DNA from: Devosia sp.
GTDB lineage: Bacteria > Pseudomonadota > Alphaproteobacteria > Rhizobiales > Devosiaceae
Assembly: GCF_030689745.1 (NCBI RefSeq)
Contig: NZ_JAUYGL010000131.1
Location: 1 to 39,426 of the forward strand
DNA length: 39,426 nt
Direction: 5' to 3'
Shown: piece by piece, positions 23,316-32,444 of the stretch
Layout: each line of letters starts with the position of its first letter
Numbering within the stretch: the stretch's first letter is position 1
The notes under the pieces: model-generated
Told to the model about the DNA's origin: nothing
The model's database searches: none
The model's input: only the letters and a program-made list of their open reading frames with translations
Program-made: the position numbers and the translations under genes

Positions 23316-24397
23316 GCCAGACCTTCAATGTCGCCGTAATCGGCGCCGGCATCGGCCGCAGCCATATCGTCGAGGGCTATCTGCCCAATGCCGGCAAGTT
23401 CAAGGTAATGGTCCTGTGCGATCTGAACGAAGACCGCATGACCAGTGTCGCCGATGAATTCGGCATCGAGCGCCGCGTCGCCGATTTTGACGCCGTTCTG
23501 GCGATGGACGATATCGACATTATCGACATCTGCACCCCGCCCATGCTGCACCATCCCATGGTGCTGGCCGCGCTCAAGGCCGGCAAGCACGTCATCTGCG
23601 AAAAGCCACTGGTCGGCTCGCTCGCCCAGGTTGATGAAGTCATGGCCCAGGAGAAGCTCTCCAAGGGCAAGCTGATGCCGGTGTTCCAGTATCGCTTCGG
23701 CGATGGCATAGAGCAGGCCAAGGCCATCATTGATGCCGGCCTGGCCGGCAAGGCCTTTAGCGGTACGGTGGAAACCTTCTGGCGCCGCGATGCCGATTAT
23801 TACGCCGTGCCGTGGCGCGGCAAATGGGCCAGCGAACTCGGCGGCGTGCTGATGGGCCACGCCATCCACCCGCACGATCTGTTCACCTATCTGATGGGCG
23901 ATATCGCCAGGGTCTTCGGTCGCGTCGCCACCCGGGTCAATCCGATCGAGGTCGAAGACACCATCTCGGCCTCGCTGCTGATGCAGAGCGGTGCCCTGGC
24001 CAGCCTGACCGCCACGCTTGGGGCGGCCGATGATACCACCCGCATCCGGCTGGCCTTTGAAAACGTCACCTTCGAGAGCGACCACGCCGCCTATAATCCC
24101 GGCGAGAAGCTGTGGAACATCCAGCCGCGCAACGACCAGACCAAGGTCAAGATCGATGCCCTGCTGGCCAATTGGCAGCATGTGCCATCGCGTTTCCAGA
24201 CCCAGATGGAGCGGTTCCACGCTGCGCTGATCGGCGCCGCACCACTGCCAGTGACCAGCGCCGATTCGCGCCGGTCGCTTGAACTGGTCACCGCCTTCTA
24301 TCATTCGTCGTCGACCGGCGAGGACGTTGCCCTGCCGCTCGGCCCCGGCCATCCGCTATATCAGAGCTGGGTCCCAGCCTCGTTCCGGACCGCTTAG
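23312..24397 (+). CDS. Gfo/Idh/MocA family oxidoreductase (ABC operon, copy 2)
   Basis: 361 aa. GAGIGRSH (11-18) binds NAD(P), and CEKP (96-99) carries the catalytic lysine K98. The DxGxH segment reads GGVLMGHAIH (177-186): the usual aspartate is G182 while H186 remains, so the acid/base set-up differs from typical family members. ATG 23312 overlaps the preceding stop by 4 nt. It is a different subfamily from the copy just upstream and from the one at 11715-12866. Confidence 0.9.
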   Translation: MSQTFNVAVIGAGIGRSHIVEGYLPNAGKFKVMVLCDLNEDRMTSVADEFGIERRVADFDAVLAMDDIDIIDICTPPMLHHPMVLAALKAGKHVICEKPLVGSLAQVDEVMAQEKLSKGKLMPVFQYRFGDGIEQAKAIIDAGLAGKAFSGTVETFWRRDADYYAVPWRGKWASELGGVLMGHAIHPHDLFTYLMGDIARVFGRVATRVNPIEVEDTISASLLMQSGALASLTATLGAADDTTRIRLAFENVTFESDHAAYNPGEKLWNIQPRNDQTKVKIDALLANWQHVPSRFQTQMERFHAALIGAAPLPVTSADSRRSLELVTAFYHSSSTGEDVALPLGPGHPLYQSWVPASFRTA

Positions 24398-24406
24398 GAG
24401 TTCGCC

Positions 24407-25459
<1,053 letters not shown>

Positions 25460-25521
25460 TCGAGCGGGCCCCCTGCTGGCCGGCACCAGGGGAAGCTGCC
25501 GGTCGCAGATTCCCCGGCTGG

Positions 25522-25773
25522 CTAGTCCTTGAGATTGTCCTCGACTTCGGTCATCGGCCGATCACCGCCCTTGGTCTGCTCTTCATGCCAGGTTCCGGTG
25601 CTGTCCTGGTATTCGATCGCCTCGCTGGCGCCACTGGCGCGCTGCCGCTCGGCTGCCGCTGCGGCAGCGTCATGGGCCTGCTGATGGGTTGGGAAGCTCT
25701 CCGAAAATACGTCGCCGACCTTGTAGGCATACCCGCCATCATGTTCGACGACCTCATAGGTCAAATGTGCCAT
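25522..25773 (-). CDS. DUF2188-like small protein
   Basis: 83 aa, soluble, acidic. MAHLTYEVVEHDGGYAYKVGDVFSESF followed by an Ala-rich helix (HDAAAAAAERQRASG) fits the DUF2188 pattern, a short beta-meander plus helix of unknown role. AAGGAG lies 7 nt upstream of ATG 25773; a longer frame to 25869 lacks such support. It is divergent from the flavoprotein gene, with 108 nt between them. Confidence 0.75.
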   Translation of the reverse strand: MAHLTYEVVEHDGGYAYKVGDVFSESFPTHQQAHDAAAAAAERQRASGASEAIEYQDSTGTWHEEQTKGGDRPMTEVEDNLKD

Positions 25774-25881
25774 GCTGATTCTCCTTGTGCGGGAGGCAAC
25801 GCCAGATGCCGTGCCGAGGTTGCCTGGCTTGTAGTCTGGCCAGCGCACCTTACATGGCCAGCCAGCCAATAGGAGCCGTGC

Positions 25882-26973
25882 GTGCCATCACAAAGTCAGT
25901 CTGCCCGCGTCGCGCTCAAGCTCGATATCGTCCTTGTAGGGGCCGGGCAGGCGGGGCTGAGTGCCGCCTATCACCTCAAGCAACGGGGTCTGCTGCCGCG
26001 CCGCGATTTCCTCGTGCTCGATGCTGCCCCCCAGCCGGGTGGCGCCTGGCAATATCGCTGGCCTTCGCTGACCCTGTCCACCGTCAACCGGGTACATGAC
26101 CTGCCCGGCATGAGCTTCGCCGCCAGCGCCGGCGGCGACGACAGCGTGCAAGCGGCGGTCGCCGTGCCGCAGTATTTCGCCGCCTATGAGGAGCAGTTCG
26201 AGCTGCAGGTGCTGCGACCGGCCACAGTCAGCGTGGTCTGCAATCGCGGTGAGCGCCTGCGCATCGAGAGCGATCGCGGCGTGTTTTCCGCCCGCGGCCT
26301 GATCAACGCCACCGGCACCTGGGAAAAGCCCTTCATCCCGCACTATCCCGGCGCCGAGAGCTTTGCCGGTCGCCAGTTGCATACCCGTGACTACAGGACC
26401 GCCGAAGAATTTGCCGGCCAGCACGTGCTGGTGGTTGGCGCCGGCATTTCGGCGATCCAGCTGCTCGATGAGATTTCCCGTGTGACCAGAACCAGCTGGG
26501 TCAGCCGCACGCCGCCGTGCTTTCGCGATGGCAGTTTCACCCCCGAAGACGGCCGCGCTGCCGTCAAACTGGTGGAAGATCGCGTCCGCCAGGGCCTGCC
26601 GCCCGGCTCGGTGGTCTCGGTCACCGGCCTGCCGCGCAGCCCGGCCATCATCGCCATGCAGCAGCGCGGCGTGCTCGATCACCAGCGGATGTTCACCGCT
26701 ATCACACCGACCGGCGTGCGCTGGGAGGATGGCCGCGAACTTGCGGTCGATGTCATCCTGTGGTGCACCGGCTTTCGCAGCGCGCTCGACCACCTGGCAC
26801 CGCTGCAATTGCGTGAGCCTTCGGGCGGTATCACCATGACCGGCCGCCTGGCCACGCAGGTGGCGCGCGACCCCCGCATTCATCTGGTCGGCTACGGCCC
26901 CTCGGCCTCCACCATCGGGGCCAACCGTGCCGGCGCCGCAGCGGCGACAGAACTGCTCGAGCATTTGCGCTGA
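25882..26973 (+). CDS. Flavoprotein monooxygenase-like NAD(P)/FAD-binding protein
   Basis: 363 aa. The FAD motif GAGQAG lies at 20-25, a second Rossmann motif VLVVGAGISAIQ near 184-195, an ATG motif INATGTWEKP near 140, and the C-terminal WCTGFRSALDHL. It resembles the FMO/CzcO-like pyridine nucleotide-disulfide oxidoreductases; the FxGxxxHxxxY/F Baeyer-Villiger fingerprint is not obvious. The start is GTG 25882, with AGGAG 6 nt upstream. Substrate unknown. Confidence 0.85.
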   Translation: MPSQSQSARVALKLDIVLVGAGQAGLSAAYHLKQRGLLPRRDFLVLDAAPQPGGAWQYRWPSLTLSTVNRVHDLPGMSFAASAGGDDSVQAAVAVPQYFAAYEEQFELQVLRPATVSVVCNRGERLRIESDRGVFSARGLINATGTWEKPFIPHYPGAESFAGRQLHTRDYRTAEEFAGQHVLVVGAGISAIQLLDEISRVTRTSWVSRTPPCFRDGSFTPEDGRAAVKLVEDRVRQGLPPGSVVSVTGLPRSPAIIAMQQRGVLDHQRMFTAITPTGVRWEDGRELAVDVILWCTGFRSALDHLAPLQLREPSGGITMTGRLATQVARDPRIHLVGYGPSASTIGANRAGAAAATELLEHLR

Positions 26974-27058
26974 GGGAGGTCGGCATCGGGCGCTGGCCAA
27001 TGACGCGCACGGCAAAACGGTCGAAAACCCATGCTGCAAGCCCTTCCCCACCGCCCCA

Positions 27059-27073
27059 TTAGGGCTTTGTTAA
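27059..27073. promoter_or_regulatory. CtrA-like box upstream of mipZ
   Basis: TTAG-GGCTTTG-TTAA fits the CtrA consensus TTAA-N7-TTAA with one mismatch. It ends 54 nt before the mipZ ATG. The identical TTAG-N7-TTAA form precedes ftsK. Confidence 0.5.
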
Positions 27074-27127
27074 CCACGGCGGCAGTTGATGGACCACAGG
27101 GATCGTCCCTGATTTGGAGAGACCACA

Positions 27128-27979
27128 ATGGGGCACACCGGCGCGCATATTATTGCCGTGGGCAATGAAAAGGGTGGCTCGGGCAAGTCGACCACCGCCT
27201 TGCACCTGGCCGTCTATCTGCTGCATCAGGGCCATCGTGTCGCCACCGTCGACGTCGACAGCCGGCAGCAGACCCTGACGCGCTATGTCCGCAACCGTCG
27301 CGCGACGCTCGAGACCACTGGCCGCACCGTGCCGATGCCCCGGCACGTGCACCTGCCCACTGCCTGGGGCGATTCGATCCGCGAAAACCAGCGCACCGAA
27401 CTCGATATTTTCACCAAGGCGATGACGGAATTGCGCGGTGAGGTCGACTATATCGTCATTGACACCCCCGGCTTTGATGGCAATCTGGCGCGCCTCGCCC
27501 ATGGCGTCGCCGACACGCTGATCACCCCGATCAATGACAGCATGATCGATCTCGACGTGCTCGCCCGCATCGATGTCAGCACCGGCGAGCCGATCGAAAC
27601 CAGCCCCTATTCGCGCAATGTGCAGCGCGCCCGGGCCGAGCGCCTGGCCAGCACCGGCCAGGGCACCGACTGGGTGCTGGTGCGCAACCGTATTGCCAAT
27701 CTGGGGTCGCGCAATGCCAGCCAGGTGCAGAGCACCATCGAGCGCGTGGCGGCCCGGCTGGGCTGCCGCGTCGCGGACGGCATTGCCGAGCGGGTAATCT
27801 TCCGCTCGCTGTTTCCCGTGGGTATGACGGTGTTCGATCCGCTCGACGCCGATCTGCTCGGCGGCGCTCCATCGATGTCGCATGTAAATGCGCGTCAGGA
27901 ATATCGCAGCCTGGTCGCCGCCCTGCGCCTGCCAAGGCCATCCAGCGCCCTGTCCGAGCCGCTGCGCCGCTCGGCCTAG
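27128..27979 (+). CDS. mipZ: Division plane positioning ATPase MipZ (ParA family)
   Basis: 283 aa. The deviant Walker A KGGSGKST (15-22), with the signature lysine K15 and K20, and the VIDTPGFDGNLARLAHGVAD block (D112 in the switch II/Walker B region) identify MipZ. It forms a gradient from ParB at the poles and blocks FtsZ ring assembly away from midcell. GGAG lies 8 nt upstream of the ATG. A CtrA-like box lies 54 nt upstream and a terminator follows the gene. It is monocistronic. Confidence 0.92.
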   Translation: MGHTGAHIIAVGNEKGGSGKSTTALHLAVYLLHQGHRVATVDVDSRQQTLTRYVRNRRATLETTGRTVPMPRHVHLPTAWGDSIRENQRTELDIFTKAMTELRGEVDYIVIDTPGFDGNLARLAHGVADTLITPINDSMIDLDVLARIDVSTGEPIETSPYSRNVQRARAERLASTGQGTDWVLVRNRIANLGSRNASQVQSTIERVAARLGCRVADGIAERVIFRSLFPVGMTVFDPLDADLLGGAPSMSHVNARQEYRSLVAALRLPRPSSALSEPLRRSA

Positions 27980-28006
27980 CGCCCAAAGGCCCGGACCTGA
28001 AAAACG

Positions 28007-28035
28007 AAAGGCCGGACATTGCTGTCCGGCCTTTT
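28007..28035. terminator. Terminator between mipZ and tRNA-Gly
   Basis: AAAGGCCGGACA-TTGC-TGTCCGGCCTTTT: 12-bp stem with a TTTT tail on the plus strand and, since the 5' arm starts with AAA, a T-run on the minus strand too. It serves mipZ and probably also the converging tRNA. Confidence 0.88.
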
Positions 28036-28065
28036 CATTGTGTCTTCTCCTGCGAGAGAGAAGAT

Positions 28066-28140
28066 TGGAGCGGGCGATGGGATTCGAACCCACGACCCTA
28101 ACCTTGGCAAGGTTATGCTCTACCCCTGAGCTACACCCGC
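28066..28140 (-). tRNA. tRNA-Gly(GCC)
   Basis: 75 nt including an encoded CCA. The acceptor stem pairs GCGGGTG with CGCCCGC (one G-T), discriminator T. The anticodon loop is TTGCCAA (anticodon GCC), and the T-loop is GGTTCGAATCC. A promoter lies upstream at 28185-28213 and a terminator downstream at 28007-28035. Confidence 0.96.
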
Positions 28141-28184
28141 ACTCCATTGTCTGCGACTGGTCTTGTTCGCCGCCGACGCGGGCC

Positions 28185-28213
28185 TATATGCCTAAACACC
28201 AGCCCGATTGCAA
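28185..28213 (-). promoter_or_regulatory. Sigma-70-type promoter of tRNA-Gly
   Basis: Minus strand: TTGCAA (28213-28208), 17-nt spacer, CATATA (28190-28185). It leaves a leader of roughly 35-40 nt before the mature 5' end. Confidence 0.65.
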
Positions 28214-28341
28214 CCCACATTTTGACCGTCGCGTGATCTTCGCGTCGCCTTGTGGATTGGGGGGCTTGTCACATCACGGTTCGCGGGCGCAAGAAGGGCC
28301 CAGAACTTTCAGATTTCGCCTAGCTGCAAGGGCCTTTTATC

Positions 28342-29292
28342 ATGTCCACCCCGATCCTCGACCTCACTGCCGCTCCCGCCAATGTTCCGCCCGCCGGCGC
28401 CCTGATCAAGGAATCCAGCGACGCCGCATTCAAGGTTGACGTGATTGACGCCTCGGCTGACCAGCCCGTGCTGGTCGATTTCTGGGCCCCCTGGTGCGGC
28501 CCCTGTCGCCAGCTCACGCCAGCGCTGGAAAAAGTGGTCAATGAGAAGGCCGGCGCGATCAAGCTGATCAAGATCAATATCGACGAGCATCCCCAGATTG
28601 CCGGGCAGCTGGGTGTGCAGTCGATTCCCGCCGTGTTTGCCTTTGCTGGTGGGCGTCCGGTCGACGGCTTTATGGGCGCCATGCCGGAAGCCGAAATCCG
28701 CCGCTTTGCCGACAAGGTGATTGCCGCCGCGCCAGCCCCTCAGCCGGGGGCGGGATCATTCGAAGCCCAGATCGCTGACGCCATCGAGGCGGCCGAGGCG
28801 GCGTTGCTGGCGGGCGACCTCGGCACCGCTGCGCAATTGTTTGGCACGGTCGTGCAACACCAGCCTGAAAACGCCGCCGCTCTGGTCGGCCTCGCCCAGG
28901 TCTATCTGGCCACTGACGAAACCGAGCAGGCGCAGGCGACGCTGGATCTGGTGCCCGAAGCCGAGCGCAAGGGTGAGGCCTATGTCAGCGCCATCAATTC
29001 CATCCGCCTCAAGGCCGAAGCAGCCAATCTCGGTGACATCAGCGCACTCGAAGCGGCGCTCGCCAGCAATCCCGATGACCATCAGGCGCGCTTTGATCTG
29101 GCGCTGGCCCTCAATGGCCATGACAAGCGCCTCGAGGCGGCCGAAGCGCTGGTCGCCATCGTCAAGCGCGATCGCAGCTGGAACGAGGATGGCGCCCGCG
29201 CCAAGCTGCTGGAATTTTTTGATGCCTGGGGCCCCAAGGACCCCGCAACGGCCAAGGGTCGCCGCCTGTTGTCGGCGGCGCTGTTCTCCTAG
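28342..29292 (+). CDS. Thioredoxin-domain co-chaperone, CnoX/YbbN-like
   Basis: 316 aa. The thioredoxin domain (about 25-130) has an intact WCGPC (51-55). The C-terminal half (about 145-316) is made of TPR-like helical repeats, as in CnoX/YbbN. It probably protects or transfers unfolded proteins and performs thiol exchange in the cytosol. AAGGG lies about 9 nt upstream of the ATG. It heads a tight row: the LON-domain gene follows after 14 nt, with AGGAG overlapping this gene's stop. Confidence 0.92.
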   Translation: MSTPILDLTAAPANVPPAGALIKESSDAAFKVDVIDASADQPVLVDFWAPWCGPCRQLTPALEKVVNEKAGAIKLIKINIDEHPQIAGQLGVQSIPAVFAFAGGRPVDGFMGAMPEAEIRRFADKVIAAAPAPQPGAGSFEAQIADAIEAAEAALLAGDLGTAAQLFGTVVQHQPENAAALVGLAQVYLATDETEQAQATLDLVPEAERKGEAYVSAINSIRLKAEAANLGDISALEAALASNPDDHQARFDLALALNGHDKRLEAAEALVAIVKRDRSWNEDGARAKLLEFFDAWGPKDPATAKGRRLLSAALFS

Positions 29293-29306
29293 GAGCAACC
29301 GCATCG

Positions 29307-29975
29307 ATGCTCAAGCGCCCCGCCCAGCCCGCCGATCTGCCCAAATCAGTGCCGCTGTTCCCGCTTTCGGGAGCGCTGTTGCTGCCGTTCTCGCACCGGC
29401 CGCTCAATGTCTTTGAGCCGCGCTATATCGAGATGGTGGACGCGGCGCTGCGCGGCGATCGCCTGATTGGCCTGATCCAGCCCGAAGACACCACCGAGGA
29501 AAGCCCGCGCGGTCGCGATCCGCTGCAGGCCATTGGCTGTCTGGGCCGCATCACCCATTTCGAGGAGAGCGGGGAGGGCCGCTATTTCATCATTCTCGAA
29601 GGCGTGACGCGATTCCGCCTCGCCCATGAGCTAACCGTGCTGACGCCCTATCGTCAGGGCGTTGTTGACGCCACCGATTTTGCCAGCGATTTCACCCGCA
29701 ATTTTGGCGAGGAGGCGGTGGACCGGGAGCGTTTCGTCAGGCTGATGCGCGACTATGCCGACTTCGCCAATATCGAGCTGAACTGGGAGGAGATCGAGCG
29801 CACCGGCACCGCCGACCTGGTCAATTTCTGCTGCATGGTCGGGCCCTATGATGCAGCCGACAAGCAGCTCCTGCTCGAAGCCCCCACGCTCGAACAACGC
29901 GCCGAAACCCTGATCGCCATGACCGAATATGAAATGGCGCGCGGCAGCGGCGGCAGCGCCCCCTCGCTCAACTGA
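29307..29975 (+). CDS. LON substrate-binding domain protein (LonN-type peptidase-like)
   Basis: 222 aa. It has only the Lon N-terminal domain: LPKSVPLFPLSGALLLPFSHRPLNVFEPRY opens it, then GCLGRITHFEESGEGRYFIILEGVTRFRL. There is no AAA+ or protease domain, so it is not a Lon protease. Function unproven. Its TGA overlaps the Trm112 ATG by one base (TGATG). Confidence 0.9.
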   Translation: MLKRPAQPADLPKSVPLFPLSGALLLPFSHRPLNVFEPRYIEMVDAALRGDRLIGLIQPEDTTEESPRGRDPLQAIGCLGRITHFEESGEGRYFIILEGVTRFRLAHELTVLTPYRQGVVDATDFASDFTRNFGEEAVDRERFVRLMRDYADFANIELNWEEIERTGTADLVNFCCMVGPYDAADKQLLLEAPTLEQRAETLIAMTEYEMARGSGGSAPSLN

Positions 29976-30223
29976 TGGCCACGTCCCCGGTCGATCCGCG
30001 CTATGTGCTCGATATCAAGACCCTTGAAATGCTGGTCTGTCCGCTGACCAAGACCCGGTTGGTCCTGTCGGCGGATCGTCAGGAACTGGTTTCGGTGGCA
30101 GCGCGCCTGGCGTTTCCCATCGTCAGCGGCGTGCCGCTGCTCAGCCTCGACGAGGCGCGCCAGGTCGACCCCGATTCGCTGCGGCGCCTGCCCAACCTTG
30201 ATGACGGCAATTATGGCCGCTGA
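29975..30223 (+). CDS. Trm112 family protein (YcaR-like)
   Basis: 82 aa. The family core LEMLVCPLTKTRLVLS ... ELVSVAARLAFPIVSGVPLLSLDEAR is clear. A single cysteine, as in many bacterial members, means no zinc site like that of eukaryotic Trm112. It is possibly an activator of methyltransferases by analogy. It is coupled to the LON gene upstream and overlaps the ACT gene downstream by 11 nt. Confidence 0.92.
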   Translation: MATSPVDPRYVLDIKTLEMLVCPLTKTRLVLSADRQELVSVAARLAFPIVSGVPLLSLDEARQVDPDSLRRLPNLDDGNYGR

Positions 30224-30605
30224 GAGCGATCTGGCCCGTCTGCTGGCCGGGCTCACCCCGGTGCTCGACATCCATCCGTACGGCTTCGCCCTGCTGCCGC
30301 ATGGTCAGGCCCTGCCCGCCGGACTGGAGCCCTTCGGGTTACTGCGCGAGGCCGAGGGGCTGACCGTCATCGCCATGCTTGATGACCTGGCCGCTGCCGG
30401 TATCGCCGCAGAAGGTCGTTGGGCGCGCATCACCATGATGGTGCATTCCGCGCTTGAGGCGGTCGGCATGACCGCAGCCATGGCCACTGCGCTGACCCAA
30501 GCCGGCATCAGCGCCAATGTCGTGGCCGCCTACCACCACGATCATGTCTTTGTGCCCTGGGATCGCCGCGACGAGGCGGTCGCCGTCTTGCGTGCCCTCG
30601 GCTAG
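30213..30605 (+). CDS. ACT domain-containing protein (DUF2241-like)
   Basis: 131 aa if started at ATG 30213; ATG 30201 (135 aa) is an alternative and neither has a good Shine-Dalgarno. It shows PYGFALLPHG, RWARITMMVHSALEAVGMTAAMATALTQAGISANVVAAYHHDHVFVP and a DEAVAVLRAL ending, which fits the ACT_7/DUF2241 family of putative small-molecule sensors. The start lies within the Trm112 gene, and the stop overlaps the converging ubiH-type stop in CTAG (30602-30605). Confidence 0.85.
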   Translation: MAAESDLARLLAGLTPVLDIHPYGFALLPHGQALPAGLEPFGLLREAEGLTVIAMLDDLAAAGIAAEGRWARITMMVHSALEAVGMTAAMATALTQAGISANVVAAYHHDHVFVPWDRRDEAVAVLRALG

Positions 30606-31822
30606 AGCGGCAGCCCGCTCAACAGTCTGGGCCCGCCTGACGACACCCCAGCAGCCGTGCGGATCAGCGCCGATTTGACCGGCCCGGCCCGATCCACCAG
30701 CCCCAGCCCGAAGTCACGCAGGGCGCGGACCGGCGCCACATCATTGGAAAACAGCCGGTTGAGCCCGTCGGTCATTGCCGCCATGCCCGCAGTGTCGAGC
30801 CGGCGCCAGCTCTGATAGTGCTCCAGCACATCGTCGCTGCCATGATCGAGCCCCAGCCGCACCGCTTCAATGACCACCTCGGCCAGCGCCGCCACATCCT
30901 TGAGTCCAAGATTGAGCCCCTGACCGGCAATCGGGTGCACCACATGGGCGGCATCACCCACCAGCGCCAGCCGCGGCGCGATAAAACTGCGCGCAATCTG
31001 CAGGCGCAGCGGAAACCCCATCAGCTTTTCTTCCACCGTGACCGCGCCCAGCGTGGCGCCCATCACCGCCTCGATCTCTGCCGCCAGCGCCACTGGATCG
31101 AGGTCCAGACAGTGCCCGGCTGCGTCGCTGCGTTCGGTCCATACCAGCGAGGAGCGGTTGCCGGGCAGCGGCAGGCTGGCGAAGGGGCCGGCCGGCCGGA
31201 AATGCTCATAGGCGACGCCGTCATGGGGCAGGGCGTGGGCAATGGTGGTCACCAGCCCGGTCTGGCCATAATCATGTCCGGTCACGCCAATCCCGGCCAT
31301 GCCGCGCAAGGCCGACTGGCTGCCATCGGCCGCCACCAGCAGCGGCGCCCGCAACACCCGGCCACCGGCCAGCGACAATGCCGCCAGATCGCCCGTTACC
31401 GCGTAACCGGTGACCTGGGCCGGCGCGATGATGCTGGCAGCATCGCCCAGCGCCTCCATCAGCGCCGACGTGCTGACCCGGTTCGGCACCATATGGGCAA
31501 AGGCCTCGCCGGGCGCCAGATCGCCATCAAAGCTGAGGAACAGTGGCCGCGAAATATCACCCTCGCCCGAATCGGTGATGCGCATGGCGCTGATGGGTTG
31601 CGCTTCCGCCAGCATGGCAGGCCACACCCCCAGCGCCTCAAACACCCGCCGCACCCCGGCCGCGATGGCCGAGGCGCGGTTGTCGCGCGGCACCGTCAGC
31701 GGCCGCCGATCCACCAGCGCCACGCGGATGCCGCGGGCCGCCTGGGTCAGCGCCAGCGCCAGCGTCAGCCCGACGGGGCCACCACCCACGATGATGACGT
31801 CAAAATGATCCTGATCCTGCAT
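30602..31822 (-). CDS. UbiH/UbiF/COQ6 family FAD-dependent hydroxylase
   Basis: 406 aa, class A flavoprotein hydroxylase. FAD motif VIIVGGGPVGLTLALAL (10-26) and the second FAD motif GDAAHVVHPIAGQGLNLGLKD near 285 are clear. Predicted to hydroxylate the ubiquinone ring; which ring position cannot be told. The start at 31822 has GGAGG 5 nt upstream; a longer frame to 31885 adds residues unlike the family. It converges with the ACT gene and is divergent from glnK. Confidence 0.9.
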   Translation of the reverse strand: MQDQDHFDVIIVGGGPVGLTLALALTQAARGIRVALVDRRPLTVPRDNRASAIAAGVRRVFEALGVWPAMLAEAQPISAMRITDSGEGDISRPLFLSFDGDLAPGEAFAHMVPNRVSTSALMEALGDAASIIAPAQVTGYAVTGDLAALSLAGGRVLRAPLLVAADGSQSALRGMAGIGVTGHDYGQTGLVTTIAHALPHDGVAYEHFRPAGPFASLPLPGNRSSLVWTERSDAAGHCLDLDPVALAAEIEAVMGATLGAVTVEEKLMGFPLRLQIARSFIAPRLALVGDAAHVVHPIAGQGLNLGLKDVAALAEVVIEAVRLGLDHGSDDVLEHYQSWRRLDTAGMAAMTDGLNRLFSNDVAPVRALRDFGLGLVDRAGPVKSALIRTAAGVSSGGPRLLSGLPL

Positions 31823-31908
31823 CTCGGCCTCCGTCTGCTGCCCCAGATCTCTACGCCCGTCCCGGCACGCTGCCAAGCTGCCCATCTGTTAGGCACAAAA
31901 ATCCAAAA

Positions 31909-31925
31909 TGCCAATCTATTGTGCA
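31909..31925. promoter_or_regulatory. Possible NtrC site upstream of glnK-1
   Basis: 17-bp TGCCAAT-CTA-TTGTGCA. The right half matches the NtrC half-site TGGTGCA at 6 of 7, the left half only at 3 of 7. It lies about 115 nt upstream of the sigma-54 -24 box, a usual enhancer distance. A GGCAGAA (31955) and TTCTGCA (31981) pair also lies here. Confidence 0.35.
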
Positions 31926-32022
31926 TCGATCAATCTCAGTGCGTGAATAGCCGGGGCAGAAAGGCAGTCTTCCGGCAATTTTCTGCAAATATTTCAGTCG
32001 TCTAGAGATTGTGTCCCAATTC

Positions 32023-32037
32023 TGGCACGGCTCTTGA
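32023..32037 (+). promoter_or_regulatory. Sigma-54 promoter of glnK-1
   Basis: TGGCACG-GCTC-TTGA. The -24 box is perfect; the -12 box is TTGA instead of TTGC. The A belongs to a GAGTC (GANTC) site at 32036-32040. It lies 44 nt upstream of the glnK start and is nearly identical to the promoter at 34090. Confidence 0.75.
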
Positions 32038-32080
32038 GTCTAGACTGACGTAAAGACATTGCAGCGCTGCGGGAGATTAC

Positions 32081-32419
32081 ATGAAGCTGATTGTTGCGAT
32101 CATCAAGCCATCACGTCTCGAAGAGGTCCGCCAGGCCCTCAATTCACTGGACGTCCACGGCATGACTGTCACCGAGGTCAAGGGTTACGGACGCCAGAAG
32201 GGCCATTCCGAAATCTACCGAGGCACGGAATACGCGGTTCATTTCCTGCCCAAGCTCAAGGTGGAAATCGCCGTCGATGATGCGGTCGCCGATCCGGTGA
32301 CCAATGCCATCCGCGACAGCGCCCAGACCGGGCGCATAGGCGATGGCAAGATCTTCGTGCTCGACCTTTTGGCCATTACGCGCATCCGCACCGGTGAAAC
32401 CGGTCCGGCCGCGCTTTAA
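32081..32419 (+). CDS. glnK: PII nitrogen regulatory protein GlnK (copy 1)
   Basis: 112 aa, full length. The T-loop has the uridylylation tyrosine Y51 in YRGTEYAVHF, and the two PII signatures VTEVKGYGRQKGHSEIYR and the TGRIGDGKIFVLDL block are present. It binds AmtB when nitrogen is plentiful and blocks ammonium uptake. It is the first gene of a glnK-amtB operon with a sigma-54 promoter, and differs from copy 2 at about 12 residues. Confidence 0.95.
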   Translation: MKLIVAIIKPSRLEEVRQALNSLDVHGMTVTEVKGYGRQKGHSEIYRGTEYAVHFLPKLKVEIAVDDAVADPVTNAIRDSAQTGRIGDGKIFVLDLLAITRIRTGETGPAAL

Positions 32420-32444
32420 CCGACATCTCCGGAGAACAAGAACA

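Noticed and set aside
25463..25500. Hairpin CCCCTG/CAGGGG after the ABC operon as its terminator
   Set aside because: Only six pairs, an 11-nt loop and no T-run.
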